Shown here piece after piece: positions 8,581 through 17,993 of a stretch of 36,622 bases of DNA (its first letter is position 1; each line of letters opens with the position of its first letter). The stretch is from Bacteroides timonensis. Its GTDB lineage: Bacteria > Bacteroidota > Bacteroidia > Bacteroidales > Bacteroidaceae. A program made the position numbers and the translations under genes. Location of the stretch: assembly GCF_000513195.1 (NCBI RefSeq), contig NZ_CBVI010000055.1, forward strand, positions 1 to 36,622, written 5' to 3'. The notes under the pieces are model-generated. The model saw nothing but the letters and a program-made list of their open reading frames with translations. It had not been told where the DNA came from and ran no database searches.

Positions 8581-8624
8581 ATGTACGATGGGTAAATTGT
8601 ACATTGTAAATGGTTAAATAGTAA

Positions 8625-9458
8625 ATGGCAATGGTGGATCCGAAGAAGAAAGGCAAATATATAGGAATGGTAGGTGCGCTGCTGGTACATGTAGCGTTCA
8701 TTCTCCTGTTGATACTGGTTGGCTTCGTTTTGCCGGAGCAGCAGGATGAAGACGGTATGCCGGTAATGCTGGGTGAAGTGCCCAATGCATTTGGAAGTGC
8801 TGATCCCTCCCTGGTGAAAGTGGATGTGATGCCTGAAACTGTTGCCCCTAAAGTGCAGGAGACGGTAGAACAGGAGATGCTTACACAGGAGGATGAAGAA
8901 ACCGTTGTTATCAAGCCCAAAGCGGAACCTAAAAAGGAAGAAGTAAAAAAGAAGCCGGAAAAACCGGAGAAGACAGAAGCCGAGAAAGCGGAAGAAGCCC
9001 GGAAGTTGGCAGAAGCTAAAGCCGAGCGGGAACGCAGGGAGGCGGAAGAGGCTGCCCGTAAGAGGGTGGCAGGTGCCTTCGGAAAAGGAGCACAAATGGG
9101 AAGCAAAGGTACGACTGAGGGAACAGGTATCCAGGGAAGTCCCACCGGAAATGCGCCGGAAGGTGCGTCGAGCGGAACGGGAGGCTATGGAACTTTTGAC
9201 CTCGGTGGACGTTCTATAGGACAAGGAGGTTTGCCGCGTCCGGCATATAATGTGCAGGATGAGGGCAGAGTGGTGGTTACGATTACTGTGAATCCTGCAG
9301 GACATGTAATTGCTACCAGCATCAACCGACAGACCAATACCGTAAATCCTGCTTTGCGGAAGGCGGCTGAAGATGCTGCTAAGAAAGCGCGTTTCAATAA
9401 AGTAGAGGGGTTGAATAACCAGACAGGAACAATAACATATTACTTTAATCTAAAATAA
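8625..9458 (+). CDS. tonB: TonB-family energy transducer
   Basis: 277 residues. A membrane anchor near residues 11-32 (IGMVGALLVHVAFILLLIL) is followed by a long charged Lys/Glu/Ala linker (about 90-150, likely helical in part) and a Gly-rich spacer. The C-terminal TonB domain is from about 195 (GGLPRPAYNVQDEGRVVVTI, then ALRKAAEDAAKKARFN). The spacer is Lys/Glu and Gly-rich rather than the classic Pro-rich one. With exbB and exbD just upstream it forms a full system for TonB-dependent outer-membrane import. ATG 8625 is used; ATG 8631 is a near alternative. Confidence 0.9.
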   Translation: MAMVDPKKKGKYIGMVGALLVHVAFILLLILVGFVLPEQQDEDGMPVMLGEVPNAFGSADPSLVKVDVMPETVAPKVQETVEQEMLTQEDEETVVIKPKAEPKKEEVKKKPEKPEKTEAEKAEEARKLAEAKAERERREAEEAARKRVAGAFGKGAQMGSKGTTEGTGIQGSPTGNAPEGASSGTGGYGTFDLGGRSIGQGGLPRPAYNVQDEGRVVVTITVNPAGHVIATSINRQTNTVNPALRKAAEDAAKKARFNKVEGLNNQTGTITYYFNLK

Positions 9459-9472
9459 TAAGGAGAACAATT

Positions 9473-10021
9473 ATGGGTACAGTTTATGTTTTTTTTGCAG
9501 ACGGATTTGAAGAAGTGGAAGCTTTCACCTCTGTGGATGTAATGAGACGTGCAGGGCTGAACGTGGAAATGATAACAGTGACTCCCGATGAGATAGTAAC
9601 AGGTGCACATGATGTACCGGTGCTTTGCGATAAGAATGTAGTGAACTGTGATTTTTATGACGCAGATTTAGTTCTTTTACCCGGTGGAATGCCCGGAGCA
9701 GCTACTTTGGAGAAGTGCCCGGAACTTCGGAAACTGGTCTTGGATTTTGCTGAAAAGAATAAACCGATTGCTGCCATTTGTGCCGCTCCTATGATATTGG
9801 GTAAGCTTGGCTTGCTGAAAGGCCGCAAGGCAACTTGCTATCCCGGCTTCGAACAATACCTGGAAGGTGCTGAATGTACAGGTGCTCCGGTGGAAAGAGA
9901 CGGTAACATCATTACCGGAAAAGGACCGGGTGCTGCGATGGAATTTGCTCTGACGGTTGTAGATATGATGCTTGGAAAAGAGAAAGTTCAGGAATTGAAA
10001 GAGGCAATGTGTGTTAATTGA
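9473..10021 (+). CDS. DJ-1/PfpI family protein (YajL/ThiJ-like)
   Basis: 182 residues. The DJ-1 fold is shown by FFADGFEEVEAFTSVDVMRR (Glu partner in GFEE), LVLLPGGMPGAATL and the nucleophilic-elbow Cys in AAICAAPMILGKLGLL. Relatives act as chaperone-like deglycases or glyoxalases in oxidative stress; substrate specificity cannot be read here. An unusually clear Shine-Dalgarno (AAGGAGA) lies before ATG 9473. It is 14 bases after tonB and 3 bases before ispD. Confidence 0.9.
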   Translation: MGTVYVFFADGFEEVEAFTSVDVMRRAGLNVEMITVTPDEIVTGAHDVPVLCDKNVVNCDFYDADLVLLPGGMPGAATLEKCPELRKLVLDFAEKNKPIAAICAAPMILGKLGLLKGRKATCYPGFEQYLEGAECTGAPVERDGNIITGKGPGAAMEFALTVVDMMLGKEKVQELKEAMCVN

Positions 10022-10024
10022 TTT

Positions 10025-10699
10025 ATGGTTCAGTATGCTCTGATAGTTGCCGGTGGTAAAGGGTTGCGCATGGGAGGCGAACTTCCCAAACAGTTTCTGC
10101 CTATAGGTGGAAAACCTGTTCTGATGCGTACTTTGGAAGCCTTTTATGCCTACAATCCGGAGATACATATAATATTAGTGCTCCCGCATAGCCAGCAGTC
10201 TTATTGGACAGAGCTATGTGCGGAGCATTCTTTTTCTTTGCCGCATACAGTGGCGGACGGAGGTGAGACCCGCTTCCATTCGGTAAAGAACGGATTGGCT
10301 CACGTAACCACTCCGGGATTGGTTGGTGTTCATGATGGGGTACGCCCGTTTGTTTCCCGGGAAGTTATAGCCCGTTGTTATGAATTGGCGGCTGAAAAAA
10401 AGGCGGTGATTCCCGTGATAGATGTGGTGGAGACTGTACGCCATCTCAAAGGAGAAGAAAGCGTGACTGTCAGCCGGGATGAGTATAAATTGGTACAGAC
10501 TCCCCAGGTGTTTGATGCCGATTTACTGAAACAGGCCTATGAACAACCTTATACTTCTTTCTTTACGGACGACGCTTCGGTAGTGGAAGCGATGGGAGTA
10601 TCTGTATACCTCGCGGCAGGTAATCGGGAAAACATTAAAATTACGACTCCCTTTGATTTGAAAATAGCCGCTGCTTTGTTGGATTCATGTTTGATTTAG
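10025..10699 (+). CDS. ispD: 2-C-methyl-D-erythritol 4-phosphate cytidylyltransferase
   Basis: 224 residues, third step of the MEP isoprenoid pathway. The nucleotide-binding signature is [22 protein letters not shown] at the N-terminus (Bacteroides form of the usual GxGxRMG-PKQF). Later blocks are [16 protein letters not shown] and [15 protein letters not shown] with [10 protein letters not shown]. The last 13 bases overlap the start of recG. Confidence 0.95.
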   Translation: MVQYALIVAGGKGLRMGGELPKQFLPIGGKPVLMRTLEAFYAYNPEIHIILVLPHSQQSYWTELCAEHSFSLPHTVADGGETRFHSVKNGLAHVTTPGLVGVHDGVRPFVSREVIARCYELAAEKKAVIPVIDVVETVRHLKGEESVTVSRDEYKLVQTPQVFDADLLKQAYEQPYTSFFTDDASVVEAMGVSVYLAAGNRENIKITTPFDLKIAAALLDSCLI

Positions 10700-12783
10700 C
10701 TTCTCGTGACATAAAATACCTGTCGGGTGTAGGGCCGCAACGTGCCTCAGTACTCAATAAGGAATTGAATATCTATTCCCTTCACGACTTATTGTATTAT
10801 TTCCCCTATAAATATGTAGACCGTAGCCGTATCTATTATATCCATGAGATAGACGGTACGATGCCTTATATCCAGCTGAAAGGTGAAATCCTGGGCTTTG
10901 AGACGATTGGAGAAGGTAGGCAGCGCCGTCTGATTGCCCATTTTTCGGATGGTACGGGGATTGTGGACTTAGTCTGGTTTCAGGGAATTAAATTTCTCGT
11001 CGGTAAGTATAAGGTACATCAGGAATATATAGTATTTGGTAAACCCAGCGTCTTCAACGGACGGATTAATATTGCTCATCCGGATATCGATAATGCTTCG
11101 GAACTGAAGCTCTCGACCATGGGATTGCAACCTTATTATAATACAACGGAGAAAATGAAGCGGAGTTCCCTCAATTCTCATGCAATTGAGAAGATGATGA
11201 GCGCCGTAGTACAGCAACTCCGCGAACCGTTGCCCGAGACGCTTTCTCCCGCTATACTGGCAGAACATCATTTGATGCCGCTGACGGAAGCCTTGATGAA
11301 TATTCATTTTCCGGCAAATCCGGAATTGCTTCGTAAAGCGCAATATCGCTTGAAATTTGAAGAACTTTTCTATGTGCAGTTGAATATTCTCCGCTATGCC
11401 AAAGACAGGCAACGGAAATACCGTGGATATGTATTTGAAACGGTAGGAGAGATATTCAATACTTTCTATGCCAAGAATCTGCCTTTCGAACTGACAGGTG
11501 CCCAGAAGCGTGTACTGAAAGAAATACGACGGGATGTGGGCAGCGGTAAGCAAATGAACCGTCTGTTGCAGGGGGATGTAGGTAGTGGAAAAACGCTGGT
11601 GGCACTGATGAGTATGCTGATAGCGTTGGATAACGGTTACCAGGCTTGTATGATGGCGCCTACCGAGATTTTGGCTAACCAGCATTTTGAAACAATCCGT
11701 GAGTTATTGTACGGAATGGACATACGTGTGGAATTGCTGACCGGTTCTGTGAAAGGAAAAAAGCGGGAAGCCATTCTCACCGGTCTGTTAACAGGAGATG
11801 TACGAATACTGATCGGTACGCATGCCGTGATAGAAGATACCGTGAATTTCTCTTCACTGGGGCTGGTCGTGATAGATGAACAGCACCGTTTCGGTGTGGC
11901 ACAGCGCGCACGTTTATGGACTAAGAATGCACAGCCACCCCATGTGCTAGTCATGACAGCTACCCCTATTCCGCGTACGCTGGCCATGACATTATATGGT
12001 GATCTTGATGTCTCCGTCATTGATGAACTGCCGCCGGGACGTAAACCTATTGTGACCATTCATAAATATGATGCGCACCGTGTAAGCTTGTACCAATCCG
12101 TTCATAGACAGATTGCAGAGGGCAGACAGGTGTATATTGTATATCCTTTGATTAAGGAAAGTGAGAAAATAGACTTGAAGAACCTGGAAGAAGGCTACCT
12201 CCATATTTGTGAGGAGTTTCCGGATTGTAAAGTCTGCAAAGTGCATGGCAAGATGAAAGCGGCTGAGAAGGATGCGCAAATGCAGCTTTTTGTTTCGGGC
12301 GAAGCACAGATAATGGTAGCGACTACAGTGATTGAGGTGGGCGTAAATGTGCCGAATGCTTCCGTGATGATTATTGAGAATGCAGAGCGCTTCGGTTTGT
12401 CACAGCTCCATCAGTTGCGTGGTCGTGTAGGTCGTGGAGCAGAACAGTCTTATTGTATTTTAGTGACCGGATACAAGTTGGTAGAGGAAACCCGCAAGCG
12501 CCTGGAAATTATGGTGCGGACAAATGACGGCTTTGAAATAGCTGAAGCCGATCTGAAGCTACGAGGTCCCGGTGATTTGGAAGGCACACAGCAAAGCGGT
12601 ATTGCCTTCGACCTGAAAATTGCCGATATAGCGCGCGACGGACAACTGCTGCAATATGTGCGCAATGTTGCTGAAGAAGTGGTGGATGCTGATCCTACTG
12701 GTATTCGTCCGGAGAATGAAATCCTGTGGCGTCAGCTAAAGGCACTTCGGAAAACTAACGTTAATTGGGCTTCCATTAGTTGA
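10687..12783 (+). CDS. recG: ATP-dependent DNA helicase RecG
   Basis: 698 residues, full length. The wedge/OB domain is at about 50-150. Helicase motif I is [15 protein letters not shown] near residue 295-310. The Walker B DEQH box is in [16 protein letters not shown] near 397-410. Motif III is [16 protein letters not shown]. The C-terminal helicase part has [14 protein letters not shown] and the RecG-type [10 protein letters not shown]. It rescues stalled replication forks and processes Holliday junctions. It is the last gene of the pdxJ operon. Confidence 0.97.
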   Translation: MFDLASRDIKYLSGVGPQRASVLNKELNIYSLHDLLYYFPYKYVDRSRIYYIHEIDGTMPYIQLKGEILGFETIGEGRQRRLIAHFSDGTGIVDLVWFQGIKFLVGKYKVHQEYIVFGKPSVFNGRINIAHPDIDNASELKLSTMGLQPYYNTTEKMKRSSLNSHAIEKMMSAVVQQLREPLPETLSPAILAEHHLMPLTEALMNIHFPANPELLRKAQYRLKFEELFYVQLNILRYAKDRQRKYRGYVFETVGEIFNTFYAKNLPFELTGAQKRVLKEIRRDVGSGKQMNRLLQGDVGSGKTLVALMSMLIALDNGYQACMMAPTEILANQHFETIRELLYGMDIRVELLTGSVKGKKREAILTGLLTGDVRILIGTHAVIEDTVNFSSLGLVVIDEQHRFGVAQRARLWTKNAQPPHVLVMTATPIPRTLAMTLYGDLDVSVIDELPPGRKPIVTIHKYDAHRVSLYQSVHRQIAEGRQVYIVYPLIKESEKIDLKNLEEGYLHICEEFPDCKVCKVHGKMKAAEKDAQMQLFVSGEAQIMVATTVIEVGVNVPNASVMIIENAERFGLSQLHQLRGRVGRGAEQSYCILVTGYKLVEETRKRLEIMVRTNDGFEIAEADLKLRGPGDLEGTQQSGIAFDLKIADIARDGQLLQYVRNVAEEVVDADPTGIRPENEILWRQLKALRKTNVNWASIS

Positions 12784-12945
12784 ATAACGGTTAAACATAC
12801 ACTTTATTTGCATTTTTATGTTGTAAAACATGTTAGCTCTTAACTTTCCGATATACAGGGAGTTAGGGAATGTTTTAATATGTATCTTTTAGTCCCTTAC
12901 CGAAAAAATAGTTAAGAACAGCCTTTTCATTTAGAGAAGAAATAC

Positions 12946-12953
12946 TACCTTTG
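12946..12953 (+). promoter_or_regulatory. -7 box of the M23 peptidase gene
   Basis: TACCTTTG is an exact TAnnTTTG, 31 bases before ATG 12985. The 201-base gap after recG holds no other feature I can support, so this gene probably has its own transcript. Confidence 0.55.
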
Positions 12954-12984
12954 GGAGAATTTTTTAAAAGAATGACGAAACGGA

Positions 12985-13854
12985 ATGAATTTCAATTGCA
13001 TTAAAACGATCCTAATAGCTGCGACGGCAATGGTCAGCCTGAATTCTTTTTCTCAGGATTTGATTGCCCGACAAGCCCCCATCGACAGGAAACTAAAGAG
13101 CGTTGACTCGTTGGCTTTACAGAAACAGATACGTGCTGAACAATCTGCTTATCCAGGTCTAAGTCTATATCCGACTTGGAACAATGAGTATGTACAAGCT
13201 TATGGCGATGCTATCGTTCCTGAAAGCTATAAAGTGGACCTGACAGGTTTCTGTATGCCTACAACGCATACGAAGATTACAGATGTCTTCGGTTATCGCC
13301 CCAGAAGACGCAGAATGCACTATGGCTTGGATGTTAAAGTATTCATCGGTGATACGATTCGAGCTGCTTTCGATGGTAAAGTACGCGTAGTAAAGAATCA
13401 GGGACGCCGTGGCTATGGTAAGTATATCGTTATTCGTCATGACAATGGACTGGAAACTGTTTACGGACACTTATCCAAACAGATCGTAGAAATTAATCAA
13501 TTGGTTAAAGCCGGAGAGCCTATCGCTTTAGGTGGCAATACCGGACGTTCTACCGGTTCGCATCTTCACTTTGAAACCCGTTTCCTGGGAATTCCTATCG
13601 ACCCCGCTTTAATGTTCGACTTTGAAAAGCAAGACGTTGTTGCTGATCATTATACTTTCACTAAGACCAAGACTTCAAAAGGAACTGCTCGCAGTATGGC
13701 TTCCGGTGAAGGTTTGTTCTATAAAGTAAAGAGTGGAGATACATTGTCTAAGATTGCATCCCGTCAGGGAGTATCTATTGATAAGCTCTGTCAGTTGAAT
13801 CGCATTACACGGAAAACAATCTTACGTCCGGGACAGGTATTACGTTGTTCGTAA
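12985..13854 (+). CDS. Secreted M23 peptidoglycan endopeptidase with LysM domain
   Basis: 289 residues. A signal peptide (MNFNCIKTILIAATAMVSLNSFSQ) predicts export to the periplasm. The M23/LytM metallopeptidase domain is at about 85-210: the first zinc motif is MHYGLDVK (H-x3-D) and the second is GSHLHFE (H-x-H). A LysM peptidoglycan-binding domain closes the protein (YKVKSGDTLSKIASRQGVSI, then LRPGQVLRC). This is the layout of NlpD/MepM-like cell-wall hydrolases or their activators; both zinc motifs are intact, so an active enzyme is likely. Confidence 0.92.
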   Translation: MNFNCIKTILIAATAMVSLNSFSQDLIARQAPIDRKLKSVDSLALQKQIRAEQSAYPGLSLYPTWNNEYVQAYGDAIVPESYKVDLTGFCMPTTHTKITDVFGYRPRRRRMHYGLDVKVFIGDTIRAAFDGKVRVVKNQGRRGYGKYIVIRHDNGLETVYGHLSKQIVEINQLVKAGEPIALGGNTGRSTGSHLHFETRFLGIPIDPALMFDFEKQDVVADHYTFTKTKTSKGTARSMASGEGLFYKVKSGDTLSKIASRQGVSIDKLCQLNRITRKTILRPGQVLRCS

Positions 13855-13875
13855 GATATCAATAAACCCATAAAG

Positions 13876-13920
13876 AAGAGGGCACTTTAATATAATTTAG
13901 AGTGCCCTCTTTTCTTTTTT
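13876..13920 (+). terminator. Terminator after the M23 peptidase gene
   Basis: An 11-bp perfect stem, AAGAGGGCACT (13876-13886) with AGTGCCCTCTT (13901-13911), is followed by TTCTTTTTT. Confidence 0.85.
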
Positions 13921-13933
13921 CTTTAATTATTTC

Positions 13934-13941
13934 TACCTTTG
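13934..13941 (+). promoter_or_regulatory. -7 box of the DUF1599-folE operon
   Basis: TACCTTTG is an exact TAnnTTTG, 18 bases before ATG 13960. It excludes the upstream TTG at 13939 as a start because that codon lies in the box. Confidence 0.55.
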
Positions 13942-13959
13942 CAACCAATTTGTAAGGAA

Positions 13960-14502
13960 ATGAAAGATACCAAACAACAATTTGAACATGTCATTGCCAT
14001 CTGTCGTGATTTGTTCTCCAAGAAACTACATGATTACGGTCCGGCATGGCGTATTCTCCGTCCGGCTTCCGTGACTGACCAGATATTCATTAAAGCTAAT
14101 CGTATCAGGAGTATTGAAACCAAAGGAGTGACGTTGGTGGACGAAGGAATACGTTCCGAGTTCATTGCGATAGTCAACTATGGCATTGTCGGATTGATAC
14201 AGCTGGAGCTGGGATATGCGGAATCAGCCGATATCACAAATGAAGAGGCAATGGCATTGTATGACAAATATGCTAAAACTTCATTGGAGCTGATGCTTGC
14301 TAAGAATCATGATTACGATGAGGCATGGCGCAGCATGCGTGTCAGTTCATACACTGATCTGATATTGATGAAAATCTACCGTACGAAACAGATTGAAAGC
14401 CTGTCAGGACAGACTTTGGTTTCGGAAGGAGTGGATGCTAATTATATGGACATGATTAATTATTCCGTATTCGGTTTGATTAAGATTGAATTTGGAGACT
14501 AA
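13960..14502 (+). CDS. DUF1599 family protein with internal duplication
   Basis: 180 residues built from two similar halves: HDYGPAWRILRPASVTDQIF in the first and HDYDEAWRSMRVSSYTDLIL in the second, each followed by K-x2-R-x3-IE. This is the DUF1599 domain, thought on sequence grounds to be linked to nucleotide metabolism; no reaction is established as far as I know. It is the first gene of a run leading to tpiA and folE; the next gene starts 14 bases later. Confidence 0.8.
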   Translation: MKDTKQQFEHVIAICRDLFSKKLHDYGPAWRILRPASVTDQIFIKANRIRSIETKGVTLVDEGIRSEFIAIVNYGIVGLIQLELGYAESADITNEEAMALYDKYAKTSLELMLAKNHDYDEAWRSMRVSSYTDLILMKIYRTKQIESLSGQTLVSEGVDANYMDMINYSVFGLIKIEFGD

Positions 14503-14515
14503 GCAGAAACATATA

Positions 14516-15832
14516 ATGTGGAAGAGCTGGGTGAATGTTTGCCGCTTTTTACTGGCGGTGGTATTCATCTTTTCCGGCTTTGTGAAGGCAGTCGATCCGT
14601 TAGGCTCTTTTTATAAGATTCAGGATTATCTGACGGCTTTTGGAATGGCTGCATGGTTTCCTACATATTTGCAGTTACTGTTTGCCATCGTATTGTCAGC
14701 GTTGGAATTCTCAGTGGGAGTTTTCCTGTTCTTCGGTATACGGCGGAGGTTTGCTACAACTCTGGCACTGATGCTGATGATCGTGATGACACCGCTGACG
14801 CTGTATCTGGCGTTAGTGAATCCGGTGTCCGATTGCGGTTGTTTCGGTGATGCATGGGTGTTGACAAACTGGGAAACGTTTGGCAAGAATGTAGTATTGT
14901 TTATTGCAGCCGTATCTGTCTTCAAAGGTGGAAAACAAATTATCCCCTTTATTACGGCAAAAATGGCATGGATGATTTCTATGTATACGTTCTTTTTCGT
15001 GTTTGTGCTTTCGTTCTATTGCCTGGACAATCTGCCTATTCTGGATTTCCGTCCTTACAAGATCGGAAAGAATATCAAAGAAGGTATGGATATACCCGAA
15101 GGAGCAAAACCCAGTGTGTTTGAGAGCAAGTTCATTTTGGAGAAAGACGGAAAAAAGCAGGAATTTACACTGGATAATTACCCGGATAGCACATGGACGT
15201 TTGTTGAAACACGTACGGTGTTGAAGGAAAAAGGATACGAGCCTCCGATTCACGACTTCTCTATTGTAAGTCTGGAAACCGGAGAGGATTTGACCGATAG
15301 CATCTTATCCGATAAGGGATATACATTCCTGTTGGTAGCTCATCGCATTGAAAAAGCTGACGATAGCGATATAGATCTTATTAACGAGATCTATGATTAT
15401 AGTGTGGAGCATGGTTACGGCTTTTATGCCCTGACTTCTTCGCCGGAGGAACAAATAGAATTATGGCGTGACAAGACCGGTGCAGAATATCCTTTCTGCC
15501 AGATGGACGACATCACTTTGAAGACTATTATCCGTTCCAATCCCGGACTGATGCTGATAAAGGATGGTGTCATTCTGAATAAGTGGAGTGATAACAGTTT
15601 GCCGGATGAATACGTGTTGACGGATAGTCTGGATAAACTGGAACTCGGTCAGCAGAAACAAGAAAGTGATTTGCGCACGATTGGTTACGTTCTTTTGTGG
15701 TTTATCATTCCGTTGCTGATGGTTATCGGCGTGGACATCCTGGTTGTGAAGCGCAGGGAAAGAAAGAGAGCGAAAAATAAAGTGATTAGCGATGGAGTGA
15801 TGAGTGATAAGCAAGAGATTCCTCAGCCATAA
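14516..15832 (+). CDS. DoxX/MauE-like membrane protein with a C-terminal thioredoxin-like region
   Basis: 438 residues. Four to five hydrophobic helices fill the first 190 residues (for example FLLAVVFIFSGFVKAVDP and LALMLMIVMTPLTLYLALV), with a conserved DCGCFGD motif after the third helix, as in DoxX/MauE-type redox membrane proteins. The region 255-380 (IHDFSIVSLETGEDLTDSIL, then YTFLLVAHR) resembles a thioredoxin-like fold without a visible CxxC. A final membrane helix lies near 395-415. It corresponds to the conserved Bacteroides family I know as BT_3928-like, usually next to tpiA. A role in membrane redox is inferred only. Confidence 0.75.
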   Translation: MWKSWVNVCRFLLAVVFIFSGFVKAVDPLGSFYKIQDYLTAFGMAAWFPTYLQLLFAIVLSALEFSVGVFLFFGIRRRFATTLALMLMIVMTPLTLYLALVNPVSDCGCFGDAWVLTNWETFGKNVVLFIAAVSVFKGGKQIIPFITAKMAWMISMYTFFFVFVLSFYCLDNLPILDFRPYKIGKNIKEGMDIPEGAKPSVFESKFILEKDGKKQEFTLDNYPDSTWTFVETRTVLKEKGYEPPIHDFSIVSLETGEDLTDSILSDKGYTFLLVAHRIEKADDSDIDLINEIYDYSVEHGYGFYALTSSPEEQIELWRDKTGAEYPFCQMDDITLKTIIRSNPGLMLIKDGVILNKWSDNSLPDEYVLTDSLDKLELGQQKQESDLRTIGYVLLWFIIPLLMVIGVDILVVKRRERKRAKNKVISDGVMSDKQEIPQP

Positions 15833-15886
15833 GTCACAAATTATAAATCAAAAATACATTAACCCTTTTAATAAATAAAAAACAAA

Positions 15887-16642
15887 ATGAGAAAAAACAT
15901 TGTTGCAGGAAACTGGAAAATGAACAAAACCCTTCAGGAGGGTATTGCTCTTGCAAAAGAACTGAATGAAGTATTGGCTAACGAAAAGCCTAACTGTGAT
16001 GTAATCATCTGTACTCCTTTTATCCACCTGGCATCGGTTACTCCGTTGGTAGACCCTGCTAAGATTGGTGTAGGTGCTGAAAACTGTGCTGATAAAGAAT
16101 CAGGTGCTTACACTGGTGAAGTTTCAGCAGCTATGGTTGCTTCTACAGGCGCTAAATATGTAATCTTGGGTCACTCAGAACGTCGTGCTTATTATGGCGA
16201 AACAGTTGCCATCCTGGAAGAAAAAGTAAAATTGGCTTTGGCTAACGGCCTGACTCCGATCTTCTGTATCGGTGAAGTGCTGGAAGAACGCGAAGCTAAC
16301 AAGCAGAATGAAGTAGTTGCCGCTCAGTTGGCTTCTGTATTCTCTCTGTCTGCTGAAGATTTCTCTAAGATCGTATTGGCTTACGAACCGGTTTGGGCTA
16401 TCGGTACAGGTAAAACTGCTACTCCCGACCAAGCTCAGGAAATCCATGCTTTCATCCGTTCATTAGTTGCTGACAAGTACGGTAAGGAAGTTGCTGACAA
16501 CTGCTCTATCCTTTACGGTGGTAGCGCTAAACCGTCTAACGCTAAGGAATTGTTCGCTAATCCTGACGTTGATGGTGGCTTGATCGGTGGTGCAGCTCTG
16601 AAGGCAGCAGACTTCAAAGGTATCATTGATGCTTTTAATTAA
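15887..16642 (+). CDS. tpiA: Triosephosphate isomerase
   Basis: 251 residues, full length. It interconverts dihydroxyacetone phosphate and glyceraldehyde 3-phosphate in glycolysis. Catalytic residues seen: K11 in GNWKMNK, H96 in [10 protein letters not shown]167 in [12 protein letters not shown]; the phosphate loop YGGSAKPSN and GLIGGAALK are present. The leader is very A-rich (AAATAAAAAACAAA before ATG) and codon use is visibly biased toward GCT, GGT and AAG-type codons, as expected for a strongly expressed gene. Confidence 0.97.
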   Translation: MRKNIVAGNWKMNKTLQEGIALAKELNEVLANEKPNCDVIICTPFIHLASVTPLVDPAKIGVGAENCADKESGAYTGEVSAAMVASTGAKYVILGHSERRAYYGETVAILEEKVKLALANGLTPIFCIGEVLEEREANKQNEVVAAQLASVFSLSAEDFSKIVLAYEPVWAIGTGKTATPDQAQEIHAFIRSLVADKYGKEVADNCSILYGGSAKPSNAKELFANPDVDGGLIGGAALKAADFKGIIDAFN

Positions 16643-16664
16643 TAGATAATGGAAGATTGATAAT

Positions 16665-16698
16665 TGATAACCGGTGAAGTGCCGGTTGTCGGTTATCA
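16665..16698 (+). repeat. Intergenic hairpin between tpiA and the SPOR gene
   Basis: TGATAACCG (16665-16673) pairs with CGGTTATCA (16690-16698), and an inner CCGG pair can form instead. No U-run follows, so it is more likely an mRNA processing or stability element than a terminator. The flanks contain repeated TTGATAA/TTATCAA words. Confidence 0.5.
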
Positions 16699-16744
16699 GT
16701 TTCTATAATCATATTATCAACCGTCTATTATTTTATTATTCATT

Positions 16745-17200
16745 ATGAAGAGGCTTGGTTTACTTTTAATTGCATGCTTTGCTTTCGCCGCTTTTGCTTT
16801 GGCGCAGAATAACATTGTGAAGAGTTTGGAACGCAATGTGCCGGGACAGGGTAAGGTAACCATCCATCAGGATGCCCGCATCGAGGTCTTGATAGGTCAG
16901 GAATATATTCCCAACGGAACGGAGAACAGAGTGCTTAAAAGTCAGGGTTTCCGTGTACAGGTGTATGCCGGAAACAATACCAGTAGAGCCAAGAACGAAG
17001 CTCACGCTGTGGGCTCACGAATCAAAGAATATTTCCCGGAACTTTCTGTTTATACCTCTTTCCACTCTCCCCGCTGGCTGTGCCGTGTAGGAGACTTCCG
17101 CAGCGTTGAAGAAGCGGATGCCATGATGCGCCAGTTGCGCGCTACAGGCGTATTCAAAGAAGTTTCTATTGTGAAAGAGCAGATAAACATCCCCTTATAA
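16745..17200 (+). CDS. Secreted SPOR-domain protein
   Basis: 151 residues. A signal peptide ([21 protein letters not shown]) is followed by a short linker. The SPOR peptidoglycan-binding domain spans about residues 65-145: [20 protein letters not shown], then [20 protein letters not shown] and [17 protein letters not shown] domains bind denuded glycan strands at division sites. It is 10 bases upstream of folE and 102 bases after tpiA. Confidence 0.88.
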   Translation: MKRLGLLLIACFAFAAFALAQNNIVKSLERNVPGQGKVTIHQDARIEVLIGQEYIPNGTENRVLKSQGFRVQVYAGNNTSRAKNEAHAVGSRIKEYFPELSVYTSFHSPRWLCRVGDFRSVEEADAMMRQLRATGVFKEVSIVKEQINIPL

Positions 17201-17210
17201 AAACTTACTC

Positions 17211-17804
17211 ATGTTAGGAAAAGAAGAAATCGTATCTCCTGCACTGGACGAACTGAAAGAACACTATCAGCGTATTATCACTTTATTGGGCGAGGATGCC
17301 GACCGCGAAGGACTACTGAAAACCCCCGACCGCGTAGCGAAGGCTATGCTGAATTTGACAAAAGGCTATTTCATGGACCCGCACGAAGTGCTCCGCTCTG
17401 CCAAGTTCAAGGAAGAATACAGTCAGATGGTGATTGTGAAAGACATTGATTTCTTCTCACTTTGCGAACACCACATGCTTCCGTTCTACGGAAAAGCGCA
17501 CGTGGCTTATATCCCCAACGGTTACATTACAGGGCTGAGCAAGATTGCCCGCGTAGTGGATATCTTCTCCCATCGCCTTCAGGTGCAGGAACGCATGACG
17601 CTTCAGATTAAAGAATGCATCCAGGAAACACTGAATCCTCTGGGCGTAATGGTGGTTGTGGAAGCCAAGCACATGTGTATGCAGATGCGTGGGGTTGAAA
17701 AACAGAATTCCATAACGACCACTTCCGATTTTACAGGTGCTTTCAATCAGGCAAAGACTCGTGAAGAGTTTATGAACCTCATTCGTCAGAATTCATTCAC
17801 ATAA
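17211..17804 (+). CDS. folE: GTP cyclohydrolase I
   Basis: 197 residues. It converts GTP to dihydroneopterin triphosphate, the first step of folate synthesis. Zinc ligands are C85 and H88 ([10 protein letters not shown]) and C156 (HMCMQMRGV). Other family blocks are [33 protein letters not shown] and the C-terminal TTSDFTGAF. It is the last gene of its run; the palindrome array starts 23 bases after its stop. Confidence 0.96.
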   Translation: MLGKEEIVSPALDELKEHYQRIITLLGEDADREGLLKTPDRVAKAMLNLTKGYFMDPHEVLRSAKFKEEYSQMVIVKDIDFFSLCEHHMLPFYGKAHVAYIPNGYITGLSKIARVVDIFSHRLQVQERMTLQIKECIQETLNPLGVMVVVEAKHMCMQMRGVEKQNSITTTSDFTGAFNQAKTREEFMNLIRQNSFT

Positions 17805-17827
17805 CAATCCCGTACGTTATTTCATGA

Positions 17828-17980
17828 AAGGAAACTGCAGTTCCCATGAAGGGGGACTGTCGTTACCATTAAAGGAAACGCGCGTTTCCATTAGGGGAAA
17901 CTGTAGTTCCCATTAGAGGAAACTGCCGTTCCCATTAGGGGGAACTGTCGTTCCTGTATGAGGAACTGTCGTTCTCATTA
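17828..17980. repeat. Seven tandem 22-bp units, each an imperfect palindrome
   Basis: Units start at 17828, 17850, 17872, 17894, 17916, 17938 and 17960, an exact 22-bp step (the last unit is 21). The typical unit is GAGGAAACTGTCGTTCCCAT plus TA. Each contains a small dyad of the form GGAA(A)C-N4-GTTCC; unit three is a perfect 16-bp palindrome, GGAAACGCGCGTTTCC. Units differ at several places but usually keep the dyad. The array fills the gap between convergent folE and dnaG. There is no T-run after any hairpin. Confidence 0.85.
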
Positions 17981-17993
17981 AGCGTAAGGTGAT

